Shown here piece after piece: positions 47,937-58,562 of a DNA stretch of 64,000 bases. How positions within the stretch are numbered: the first letter of the stretch is position 1; every line of letters begins with the position of its first letter. The position numbers were made by a program, and so were the translations under genes. This stretch comes from Earliella scabrosa (lineage: Eukaryota; Basidiomycota; Agaricomycetes; Polyporales; Polyporaceae), in assembly GCA_022605405.1 (NCBI GenBank), contig JABYQQ010000001.1, positions 1,674,001 through 1,738,000 of the forward strand, written 5' to 3'. The notes beneath the pieces are model-generated. The model worked only from the letters and a program-made list of their open reading frames with translations. It searched no databases and had not been told where the DNA came from.

Positions 47937-50248
47937 TTCGCTTCGCGCTCCCTCTTGCGCAAAGCCCGTCGCCGGATGGATTTGTGCAGCGCGTGCGTGT
48001 ACCGGACGTACGCCATGTGCCATCCAGCCACATTCTGCAAAACGGGTCAACGTCTCCTCTCGACTGACTCGCACAAGAGATACCGGGGGAGGAACGTACC
48101 ATGATGTAGTCGAGCAACGAGTGACTCCAATAAGGGGTCGAGACGCCAGGTCGCTTCGTCCAGAGCGCGCCGCAGGGGAGGGTGAGCTTCGAGAGCACAC
48201 TGCGTACAAACACCTTCGGCGTGGGGATGAGCGCGCTGGCGCGGCGAATCTTGGACATGTTCGACACCTGCGAATACATGTCTGAGGAAGCCGCTTCGGC
48301 GCAGATGGGAATAGGAATGGGAACTTACCACGAAGTAGGTGTTGACACACTCGACGTCAACGCCCCGGCCGCGGACCTCCTCGTTGAGGGAGCCGGTAAA
48401 CGATGAGAGGAACGACTTGGTGCCGGCGTAGGTGCTGAGCATGGGCGATGTGACGCTGACACCGGAGAAAGAGCCCATGTTCAGGATGAGGCCACGCTTC
48501 CTGCGAAACCATCGTTAGTTTGCGTGAAGTTTCGGCTACACAAGAGATGCCAGCGTGCCTCTCGACCATCCCGGGGAGGATCAACTTGGTGAGTCGAACA
48601 ACGGAATTGACGTTGATGGCCACCATATCGTCCATGGTATCCGATGATGCGTGGAAGTCTTCAGGATATGTATAGGACTTGCCCGCGTTGTTGACTACAG
48701 AACAGAGACAGCATTAGTACCATGCGTATGCAAAATGTGCGGCTGACGATGGTGATCTTCCCGAACCATGAACCTTCGACTTGCATAGTGTGCCAACGGA
48801 GCTAAGCGGTCGCAACCCACAACGTCTAACGGATGTGTGGGTTGCAACCCCGGAACTGAGGCTACTGGTCACAGCGCCCTCTCGGTCACAGTGTCCCGAT
48901 CTTCGCCCAAACTGGGATCCCAGCCTTGTCCCGTCTCTCAGTATGGGAATTGGGGGTGACTATATGCGCCTTCCGCCGATACCTTGCATGAGAAAGCAAT
49001 CATCCGAAACTAACTCAGACTAAACAATGTGTAATGTAAGCTCAATGCCAGAGCTGTTGATGGCTGCAGCGGCCCAAGACAGCGAAGAGCTGCACAGGGC
49101 ATAAGGCTTATCCCCCACCCGACAGACGTTATAGGCCGCTCTCCGCCAGTCATCTCGTTTCCTTGAGCTATAGCTGCTGACTACGGGAGTGAAAGAGCTG
49201 ATGGTGACTTTCAGCCCACGCGGGAGAGGGCCGGTCATTCGCGCTCCCTCCCACGCGAGCCGGTCCCGCTGAGGCGGGCACACCAACTTTGCGTGACCGA
49301 TTCAACCCTGCTCCCTTGGGGGGTTGAGATGAATTACAAGGGGCGGGGTGGGCGGCGCACGAGAACGCGGGATTGCTCGGGGGACGACATAGTCATCGTA
49401 CGCGTTCGGCTGGGCGGGAATAGCAGCAAATGCGGGGGTTGCAAGCACTAAGCGAGTGGGTCATAGCCACGTGTGGGTTGCAACCCCGGAACGGAGACAA
49501 CTGACCAAGGAGGGTGTAGGGGAAGAGGAGGCACTGGAGTTGTCGGACACAAGTATGCACTCACCGAGCACACCGATATCAAGACCAGCCAGCTCGGACT
49601 CAACCTTTTGCCACTGAGCAGCGTCATCCAGTTTGGAGAGATCCATGGTGATGGCCTTTGCTTGAACCTTCTTGTCGCCAGTCGACGTCGACTCTGATCA
49701 TACACGCAAAGGGTCGCCTCGAAGTCCCCGCACAAGACGCATATACACGCACCGATCTCCTTCACGAGCGTGGCCAAGGCGGACGCGTTCCTGGCCGAAA
49801 CCACGACATTGAAACCTTTCTGCGCGAGCTGGAGCGAAAACTCGCGTCCAATGCCTTCGGAAGCCCCGGTCACCACTGCAGATGCGACGCTTTGAGTCTC
49901 AATCGCCAGGAATCATGAAAGAAGTCACGCACCGGCCCATGCCCCCTTCCCGGCCCCATACTTCTTGAGCTATTCGACAGCACTGTCTCAGCAAGCGGGT
50001 GCTACACGCAGAGAGCTGCACATACACTCTTGCCAGGTATCACAAACGTCTGGAGCAGCACGAAGACGGTCTTGAGCGCGAATCTTGCGACAGAGAAACC
50101 GCCGACGGCCAAGAGGAAGAGCGTTAACTTCGGGTAGTCGGTGACTGCGGCAGGCGTTGCTGTCAGCACATTCCACCAGCAGGACTGGAATGTACACACC
50201 TAGAAGATGGGAGGAGGGAACATTGACCGCAGAGAGAAACGTCGCCAT
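47937..50248 (-). CDS. IFA38: Very-long-chain 3-oxoacyl-CoA reductase (KAR)
   Basis: The ER membrane reductase of the fatty acid elongation cycle, which reduces 3-ketoacyl-CoA with NADPH and so feeds sphingolipid synthesis. Exon 1 (50248-50200) starts [16 protein letters not shown] and joins to [14 protein letters not shown] membrane segment follows ([20 protein letters not shown]), then [21 protein letters not shown] with the Rossmann glycine motif. Later parts are [26 protein letters not shown], the catalytic Ser in [10 protein letters not shown], and the YAGTK Tyr-x3-Lys pair. The final exon reads [19 protein letters not shown] and ends KREREAKQQ at 47937, a basic C-terminal tail. The intron at 49564-48695 is 870 bp, against about 50-70 bp elsewhere, and carries a direct repeat. 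The gene is otherwise intact. Confidence 0.92.
48835..48856 (+). repeat. Direct repeat copy 1 in the KAR intron
   Basis: Identical over 22 bases to 49471-49492, beginning GTGTGGGTTGCAACC. Similarity extends another 11 bases with three mismatches. An inverted near-copy, GGTCGCAACCCACA (one mismatch), lies just before it at about 48819-48832, giving a potential hairpin. Confidence 0.85.
49471..49492 (+). repeat. Direct repeat copy 2 in the KAR intron
   Basis: Second copy of the 22-base repeat, 636 bases from the first. The segment between the copies may be an insertion or one unit of a local duplication. Confidence 0.85.
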
Positions 50249-51095
50249 CGTACAAGGCCAGGAACCCGAGACCGAGACAGGCTGAAGAGGGCGAAAAAGC
50301 GGACTGGCACTGCGAGCGGAGCCAGCGAAACGCGTCCGCGTCGGCCGCGTCGCGAAACACGTGTCGGATGTACGGTCCGGTGCGTCCGGACGGAGCGCCC
50401 ATGCGCAACTTCTACTAAACGTGTTACGTCGCGAGGCATGGAAGTACTCATGGATCACGTTGCCACCGTTTGCGGGTAAGGTAGGAAGGGTAGCCAACTC
50501 GAAGCTCCATTATAGTGTGCTTCGCACGACTCCAAGACCTTCGGACAAGTCTTCAGTCCTAGAGGCACGTCTAGCTATAAAGCTTGCCTTTGAACGTTGA
50601 ACCGTGCACCGCCCATCAGGCCTCAGGGTCCATCATGAGCCACTCGAAGGCACGAAGTCGGATATCGACAGGTACGTGTATGTTTGCTAACAAGGCGTCG
50701 AAAAACATGTTTCGGTGAGTAATGGGCCGATTGCCTCCGAGTACAACTTCCTACTTACACAAGAACGATCAGTCATGCGCGTATGTGAGCCAAGCGCATG
50801 AGAGCGCATGTGAAGCCGCCGTGCCGCCAACATCGATCCGAACCCCATCGCGTGGCAGATAGCCTGCCCTCTCCTGCATGGTACTTCCCCTTGCTCGCAA
50901 TTCCATGTCCTGTTGACCTCTAACCTCGCGTACACCCGCTTCCGTGGGTCGCCATACGCACTTCCATACCGACAAGCCTCTTGTGACAACGTTCGTCCTC
51001 TTCCGTTGTTCCACCGAGCCACCCCAGACACTGAGACACATCCACAGCACAGCCCAGTGCGGCCCGCCACAGTGCGTCCAAGCCTAACGCGGCAG
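50249..51095. other. Divergent intergenic region
   Basis: Promoter space for KAR (-) and the next + strand gene. No TATA box or gene was recognised. Confidence 0.45.
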
Positions 51096-51686
51096 ATGCA
51101 GACTACCAGGATGGCCACAGCAGAAGGCCTTCCAGTCTCTCTGGAGCCCAACTCGCTCTACGTCTCCACCATCCCGCTCACGCACGGCTTCCACTACGCC
51201 CTCGTCCACGTCGACCGCCACGGCAGCGCGACCCGGCACCACTGGGCCGCCATAAGCATCGACCCGCACGGTCCAGAGGGCTACGTCGGGCAGCCGATGC
51301 CCGCCGGGCCCCGGATGAAGGCCGGCCAGCAGCAGATCCTGGCCTACTTCAAGATCGCAGACTACGTGCCCACGGACCCCTCCGCCCTCCGGGACGTGTG
51401 CGCGTCCATCTTCCCGCGGAGCTCGCACAGCGCGCTCCAGAACCGCGCCGCGAACATGAACTCGCGCACGTGGATGACGCATGTCCTCGCCCGCCTCCTG
51501 TCCTCGCACCAGCGCGCGCTCGAGATCGAGGACTTTGTCACCGCGCACAGTCGCGTGTACGCCGACAGCCATGCCTGTGCGTTCCTCTTCAGCAGGCCGT
51601 ACGTCACCGTCGTCATCCCCGTGAGCTCCCAGTGCGAGTCTGCTGTGAGTGTGCTCCCTTCGAGTAGTGCTAGGAATGATCGCTGA
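51096..51686 (+). CDS. Hypothetical protein, single exon, about 196 residues
   Basis: A single open frame from ATG 51096 (MQTTRMATAEG; a second ATG at 51111) to the stop at 51684-51686. The codon bias is strongly C/G-ending like neighbouring real genes. Conserved-looking segments are LYVSTIPLTHGFHYALVHVD, HHWAAISIDPHGPEGYVG and QILAYFKIADYVPTDPSALR. There is no signal peptide or membrane segment. The length and the opening motif recall small unnamed protein families common in basidiomycetes, but I cannot name a domain with confidence. The last 15 residues follow a GTGAGT-like site, so a 3' intron is possible. Confidence 0.65.
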   Translation: MQTTRMATAEGLPVSLEPNSLYVSTIPLTHGFHYALVHVDRHGSATRHHWAAISIDPHGPEGYVGQPMPAGPRMKAGQQQILAYFKIADYVPTDPSALRDVCASIFPRSSHSALQNRAANMNSRTWMTHVLARLLSSHQRALEIEDFVTAHSRVYADSHACAFLFSRPYVTVVIPVSSQCESAVSVLPSSSARNDR

Positions 51687-52037
51687 TGTCGCCGACCCAC
51701 TTAACCGGGCGTGCCACGCACAGTGCAGCGCATGTCGGCGTCCTCGTATGAACGTGCGGAGTCAGTCTAGCGGCTGAGCGCACCCTCAGGCTGCTCCCCC
51801 TCCGTTCTCTCCTCGTACACACCGGGGAAAAGTAGACTATGGACATCTGGACTATCTTCCTTGCTCATGTATAATCAGGGTTTCCTCGCTTGTGATGTAT
51901 TGAGCTATGCAACTGCTTTCGCATCTGTAATACACGCTAGACGCACTGACATAGACGAGCTCCGAGCCTTATAGCAACACGCTACTACCCCGTCCATCTC
52001 CTCGTCTGACCCTCTGACATGCAATCCCCGATAGGCT
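51687..52037. other. Short convergent intergenic region
   Basis: 3' flanks of two convergent genes; nothing else seen. Confidence 0.5.
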
Positions 52038-53613
52038 TCAACCGCTCGCGACGATCTGGTACTGGACGGGCCCGTTGATGTGCATGCTGTCGACGACACC
52101 GCCGGTCTTCAGTGCGTGCGCCTTCATGCGTTCCACCTCTTCCATGATCGTCGCGTCTTTCCCAGCACGCGACCGGGGAGTGAACCTCGCCCGCGGACCG
52201 ACTATCTTCCAGTCAGGGAGAGACTCTACACCCAGTGTGCGGAGGATCTTCAGCTCGACCAGGGACTGCAAATGACCGTCAACATCCGAAGGTGTGTAAG
52301 AGTCCGACTCCGAGCCTGCAAACTCACATAATCTGCTGGGTCGCTCCGGTTCAGGTTGAGCGGGTTCTTGAGTGTGACAGGAGGATTGGTGATGAAGCGC
52401 GGTATCCGCAGATGGTTCTTCGACGCAGAGTGCGGCTGGAGCACAATCGTGTTGAGCCACACGGATAGAAAGCGAGACCAAGCTGACGCACCATGAAGGG
52501 ATGGAGGAGGATGACGTCCCCCGCCTCTCCGGTCAGCTACGCATCGATTCAATTGCTGCATCCTATCCCTGGCTTGACGATTCCTCCGTGCACTCACCTC
52601 CACAAACTCCTTGCACGTCTGGATCGAGCACATCGCCTGGCTCCCATCCGGGTCCCGCGGCACGTCGCGTCCTCCCTCCGGGTGCTCATACAACCTAGCC
52701 GAGCCGAGTGCTCAGTGACGTCATCCAAGGGACGAACTATGCATGCGCGAGGACCAACCACTGGACAACGTTCTTGATCGCATCGGGTGCAATGTACGTA
52801 CCGCCCGCGCGAGGCTTGATGTCGTTGAAGAGCACGATCACTGTCAGCCCTTGCTCGCCCGAGTCCAGGAAGTGGGTGAACCTGCGTCCGGCGAGCGACC
52901 GGTCAATATCGGGGTCTCCGAGACGCCTCGGGCTCTTACCAGTCCCCGTCGCTGCACATCACACAAGGTCAGCGTTGAACGTTCAGCGTTACCGAACCAG
53001 CCGAAGAGGGCTGCACCGCGTGGACATGGACGACGCACATGTGCCAGTTCCCGAGGTCCTTGGGCTCGATCTCCTTCTGCAAGATCCAGCGTGGGGTTAG
53101 TTAGCTACAACCGCAACGAAGAGTAAATGCCTGTCCACTCACGTCCGTCCATTCCTCAGCGCCGAGGTTCACGATCAGGCTGTCCCCACAGCTCTCGAAC
53201 AGCGTCCGGTCGATCCTCTCCTCTCCACCCAGTATCTCACCTGCATATCCACCAAACGCGTCAGCACATCCCGTAAGCTTAACGCGAGTCGGACGGGGCG
53301 GGACACGCACACATCGCGCCCCAGGCCGCTGGCATGAAGTCCCTCGTCGGGATCTCCCGGTGCCGCGGCATGTGGATCTAGAGTGAGCATTGAGCACCTG
53401 GAAGAATTGCACGTCGCGGAGAGCAAGAGCACCGACCTTCTCCTTCGTCCACGTCGACTTGTCGTTGGGATCAAACCCCAGTCGAACCCATACGTTCTCG
53501 GTGAACGCCTTGAGGTACTCCTCCTTGACCGCCTTGGGGATCTTCACCCATCCGTGCTGCAGGAAGTGCTCGCGCTGCTCCGGCGTGAGGTACTTGTACT
53601 CCGTGATCGCCAT
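52038..53613 (-). CDS. Phytanoyl-CoA dioxygenase family protein
   Basis: A predicted Fe(II)/2-oxoglutarate-dependent dioxygenase with a double-stranded beta-helix fold. The start at 53613 gives MAITEYKYLTPEQREHFLQH. Exons then give HGWVKIPKAVKEEYLKAFTE, the HMPRHREIPTRDFMPAAWGA segment, ILGGEERIDRTL, and EIEPKDLGNWHMCVVHVH. The core reads FTHFLDSGEQGLTVIVLFND (near 52.85 kb), carrying the His and Asp expected of the facial triad. PRAGGTYIAPDAIKNVVQWL follows. GEAGDVILLHPFM joins over an intron to PHSASKNHLRIPRF, where the distal metal-binding His is found. A C-terminal exon, SLVELKILRTLGVESLPDWK, ends at 52038. The gene has eight or so exons and seems intact. The substrate is unknown; many fungal members act outside phytanate degradation. 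Confidence 0.85.
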
Positions 53614-54385
53614 TCTGGGTTGTGCTTGGGTAGAGTCGGTGAGATACGCTGAGGCACTACTATCGGTGTAGTGTGAGAAGAGTGAGGGAGACGTCTGGTG
53701 CGGACTTGCAGCCTAAATGGATGTTATTCACGGTGGCACGGTCCGTTGAGGACATATGACCTGCATGGCATTGAATGGGAAACGGGTTCCTGCTGACATC
53801 TGGGGAATGAAGAGTCGCTCACATGGTCTCGGGGTAGCATCGAGGGCATGCCGAAGACGAGGTGTCGTTGGCATAAATATGACTTCAATTGCCCAGTGCC
53901 GACATGAGTGCTTCAGTAGAGAAAGTTTGAGACCGGCCTACTTGTATTGATGACCCCAACGAGGAGCCAATGAGCGACAGGCAGACAAAACTTGACAAAG
54001 AGTAAATACACCTACGTCACCTTCAGATACTAGTGGTTATCTACGGTCTGGAATGCAGTCAGTCAGTGAAGGCCTGAAGCTGCCCTGAGTGAAGCTGCAG
54101 CTTCGGTGCTGGACTTAGACGCGCGCCTACACCCTGACGCGTAAGCACGTGATAGTCACGGGATCGTGAATCGTTCATTGTTCCCCATTTTTGGCGAAAC
54201 GGAACCACGGTTGTAGAGTTGAAGTTGAGGTTGCTTCAGCCCCCGACACTCTGAGTCTTGCCGCTCCTTCTTCACTCTCTTGAAAACATAACGACTAGTA
54301 TTGGATGACTAGACCTAACTTATCACTTGCTTTGTGCTACCTTCCTGACGATCTCACATCAAACGTATCCTAGTATCTAGATGTC
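53614..54385. other. Divergent intergenic region
   Basis: 770 bases between two divergently oriented genes. No feature recognised. Confidence 0.45.
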
Positions 54386-57300
54386 ATGAGTGACGGCTCC
54401 TCGTAAGTCTCAATTTCTACATGATCTGACCAGGGAAAAGTGCGTATCGCGTTTTGGACAAATCTGATGGAGTTGCGGTCTAGGAGTAGCAGGGAGTCTT
54501 CACCGGTGCGTCCTTGACTGAAAGTACTTCGGCAAGCATTCTGATATACCTACTGCAGGGGCTGTTTCGCTCACGTTCCCCAGGCTCAGATAACGAGAGT
54601 GTTGGAACATGGCAAGGCTCGTCCAGCACCCTGCACCCCTCCTCATTCCAATCTTCCAATGCACCTCTACTCCGTCAACCAGTAGCCTTTGGTGCTAACG
54701 CTGCTCCAGCTCTCGTCTATCACCATCCTCACGCTACGCCGTCCCAGCACTACCGTTCCGCACAGAATCTTGCAGAAGAGCAATCTGCTCCGCCGCACAG
54801 CTCCTCCAAGGGCAAGGAGAGAGAGAGGACGAAGGACAAATCCAAAGAGGCATCGCGGAAAGGCAAGGAGCGGGACAAAGGAAGCTCGATGCAGGCAGTA
54901 TCCCAGACCCCCTACCCCCCTTCTAATTCTAGCCATCTTCCTCCCGATGCGCACAAGAAGAAGGCTTTTCGTGTTGACTACTACTCAAACGACCCGAACG
55001 CAGGTGCTGCGCCGTACGTTACGCAAGAGGGCCCGTACGGGTCGACCTTCAGAGCGGACGTTGGTGAACGTGTAACCAGTCATCGCTCACAGAGCACCAC
55101 TTCCCAACCGCCTCCACAGCCCTCGAGGTCTCAAACGGCCCAGAGTTCCCAAGAGCAACAGCCTAGGTCGTCTTACTATCGGTACGACTACGAGAAACTT
55201 CGTCAGAACACGCCCGCCAACCGCGCGAAGCAGGCGGCTCCGGGCGTCTCATTCTCAGCAGCGACACCTCCTCCTCCACCCTCATCCCATCACAGCGCTA
55301 CCCCCAATCAATCTTACTATTCTACACCTCCGCCAACTTCCTCCTCTAATCCGGACGGCCATCGTCACAGCTCGCGTTCCAAGAAGCGCAAGGATACCCA
55401 CATGCACCCCAGTGATCATCTATACCCCTCTGCATACCCTCAATACGGCGACACCCAAGAACCCTTCCCGACAGACTATACCAACTCCGCACCGCCACCT
55501 CAATATAATCACTTTCCACCCTCTCATTCTCCCTCGCTTGCCCCACCGCCTCGCGAGAGACGACACAAATCGCGCTCTCATCGTCATGAGCGTGATCATG
55601 CTCCCCCTACTCCTACCCCTACTTATCACCATCCGTCTGCTCACCCTCAACCCCCTCCCCAGCCTCAGCCGCCTCCACGGCCAGAAGCCCCAGCCCGCGT
55701 GTGTCGCACGTTGACGCTTCTCATCGAAGACAAACGCGACAACGATGGTGACGACAGCATGCTAACCGAAGTCAGGGTTCCCCTCAGACAGATGGATGGC
55801 GGCGAAGCGGGCTTCTGGGCAGATGCGCAAGATGTGACGAACGAGCTGCAGAATGGCCCTTCCAGGATCGACGGTGAGACGACAACCTCTATTCTGGGCC
55901 TGCAGACGACTGAATGAAGGGTTGTTCTGCAGGTCGTGCGAAGGTGTACACACTACGAGGGAAGTACAAGCAATACTTCCTACGGATCTCGGAGAGCGGC
56001 GAGCAGGTCTGTCAGTCTGCCAATCTCAAGGTTTCGCCAGAGCGCACTCTGGAGATCTTCGTTGAGGATGTACGTCCATGATCAAGTTTCGAGAGGCTGT
56101 GATACTAACTGTCCCATTACATTGCAGAACCCGCCTCCGGTTGGGATGTCATTGGCGCCGCCCCCAAGTTCTCCTCCTCGCATGCAGCGAGAACTCTTGA
56201 CTCCAGTGACCGACTCCATGGCTTCACCATCTCCCGCCCCCATGCCCCCTCCAGTATCGGGACATAAGCGAACTAGTCGCTCCAGTCTGTTCAGTGTCGA
56301 AGATTATCCATCGCCTGAGGAACAGAAGTTCGACACTAGTGAATATCCATCGTCACCTAGAAAGCGACCGCGCTCAGCCAGCGTCCAGTCTATCCAGTCC
56401 GTGCACTCTGTCAGCTCAGAGGGGTACTTGCAACCACAACCCCAGCCGCATGACGCTTATTCCCCGTTCTCGCGACGCACCCCATCCATGAGCGCGTCTT
56501 CCACCTCTCAATCTCGGACACCTTCACAGTCATCTCCGCCCCCGCCTCAGCAACGTCAGTCGATGGAGCCGGCGCAGACGTCTCCCGTTCCGCCGCTTTC
56601 GGAACTACCACCAGCGCAACCTCAATCTACTAACTCATTTCCTCGACCCCAATCCACTCACTCCTCTACACGACCTGATCAGCCCGCGAGAGTGCCCTCT
56701 TCGTTCTCGCAAATGCAGTCCTCAAGCTCGACTTCTACCTTTGGTACACCGTCCGCATTCGGTTCGGGCCCGTCCCCTCCGAAGAAGACGAAGCTATCGG
56801 TCTCTCAACCGCCACGCCATACCGAACACTCAGTTTCCCCCGGCCCAAGCCAGCCTGGAACGTACCCCTTGAGTCACTCGAGGAGTTCGTCAAGCTCGAA
56901 CGCGCCCGTGTCTTCCGGTTTCGCTGCCTATGCCAACATGTCCTCGAAGATAACATCTACTCCGGCTCCTAATCCGTTCGCGCAGTACGAGTCCGGCGCC
57001 TTTAGACTCCCTACCCCTCAGTCGGAAACGAGCAGTACTCCCGCGTCGCAAACGAACCTCGCGCTGCCCTCCGTGACGGCCCCGATCTCGGTCCCGACCA
57101 TCCCCTCTCTGTCCTCCGTCTCCATACCGGCCTCGATGCCCACGACGATGGCGCCCTCGGCGATGACCGTCACGCCGACGCTCTCCGGCCAGGCCTCGTC
57201 GGACCTGGACAACGCGGTCGGGAAGTGGATCCGGGCGATCATCGACAAGGAGCCCGAGTGGGCGGTGTTCGTCGAGAACCGGAAGCGGGTGCTCAAAGTG

Positions 57301-57636
57301 CGCGAGCAGCTGGAGCAGTACCGGTACGTGCAGGGGATCTTCGACCGGTTCGTGGGCAGCGCGACGCCGCCGGACCTCGAGGGCGCGGGCGCGGTCGCGA
57401 TCACGCGGGCGCAGGTGATGCGCGCGTTCAACCTGCCGGTCGAGTGGGGCGAGCAGTGCACGGAGACGCTCGTGCTCACGGGGCTGTATGGGCCGGGCGG
57501 GACGAGGGGCGAGGAGGGGAGGGTGGTGCGGATGCTGGACGAGCCGCCGGCGATTACGACGAAGATCACGACGGAGAGGTACTTGAAGCTGCTGAGGGAG
57601 GTGCATGGGCAGTGGACGGTCAACAATCCGGGGTGA
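54386..57636 (+). CDS. Ser/Pro-rich protein with a conserved-looking C-terminal domain
   Basis: A tentative start at ATG 54386 (MSDGSS), exon to 54402, a 13-nt exon 54493-54505, then the main exon from 54559, gives a continuous frame (SESSPGLFRSRSPGSDN). The bulk is disordered: Lys/Arg-rich (KGKERERTKDKSKEASRKGK), then long Pro/Ser/His stretches. A compact region spans two introns (55.69-56.07 kb): CRTLTLLIEDKRDNDGDDS, FWADAQDVTNELQNGPSR, VYTLRGKYKQYFLRISESGE. Ser/Pro/Gln-rich sequence follows. A C-terminal helical domain (57.2-57.6 kb) holds NAVGKWIRAIIDKEPEWAVF and YRYVQGIFDRFVGS, and the protein ends QWTVNNPG. Base composition becomes much more GC-rich in the last 450 bases. I do not recognise the family; a nuclear or regulatory role is only a guess from composition. 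Confidence 0.7.
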
Positions 57637-58562
57637 GGAGGGGTGGTATGTTCCTTCACCGTTAGCCCAGCCTCCATGGCCAGCGATTGTATTCTTGAAC
57701 TTGCTCACGGTTCTTGCTAGATGCGCATGCATGCTGTATTGATTATGCTGGACGTCAGTTCGTGCTCCGAGCTCAAGCTCAGGCTCTCGCACCTGAGGTA
57801 ACGCCATGTCAGCGTCCAACCTACTACGATCTTGTCGTTAGAAGTTGTACGAATACTGGCGTTCGGTTGGGCCGGGGTGAAACCATCCGCGAAACAGATC
57901 CCACCTCGGATCTGAACGCTCAATTACGGAGTGCATGAAGGCTATGACGCGTCTGACGGCTCGCCCCCCTTCCCGCTTTCGGTCTGGGCTCACCGTCACA
58001 CCTTTACGCGCCTCTCGTGAGTACTGAGCATTGAGTAATTAAAGAAACCCACTGGCGGAGTCTGAGAGAGACTGATCAGAGTCTTCTTTCACACAGTGCA
58101 GCACACCCCAAATGTCATAATTGGATCTGTATCCACCCCCAGTTAGGTTGTCATCGCATCAGCGCGCTCTTGCCATAAGCGGATGGCGACGTGAAAATCT
58201 TCGCAGATCCAAATCGTATTCGCGAGCGCAGTCGCGTCGCTTGGAGTGACAATTCCCAGACGACGCGTCGACGCGACCCTTCGTCTCGAGTCGCGGAGCC
58301 TTCTGACCGGCCTAAGCCTTTCTGGGGACGCGCGGACCCGTGCTCAATATTTGCTTGGATCGCAGGCGACATGGACGCCCACTCCAGGTTGCCGTCGGGA
58401 GACCATATACATACGTCGCGGAGGATGGAACGGCACTTTTCCCCCTCGTTCGCGTGCCCCTACAGTCCTCGAGTGACTGCTTCTCCACCCTCCTTCCGCG
58501 CCGCTGGTCGTATGTAAAGTTGGTACCACTCCTTACACCTACCCCCAGTTCTACTTGCAATC
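57637..58562. other. Intergenic region
   Basis: Between two + strand genes. Open frames at 58.15-58.55 kb are on both strands and lack motifs; this is probably the promoter of the next gene. Confidence 0.45.

Larger units (their letters stand above)
48695..49564 (-). other. 870-bp intron of the KAR gene, probably enlarged by an insertion or duplication
   Basis: Donor GTGAGT after GGTGTGCTCG and acceptor TTCTGTAG before TCAACAACGC keep frame (Val-Leu-Val-Asn-Asn-Ala). It carries short open frames but no protein motif. Two copies of a 22-base direct repeat lie inside it. Confidence 0.7.
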
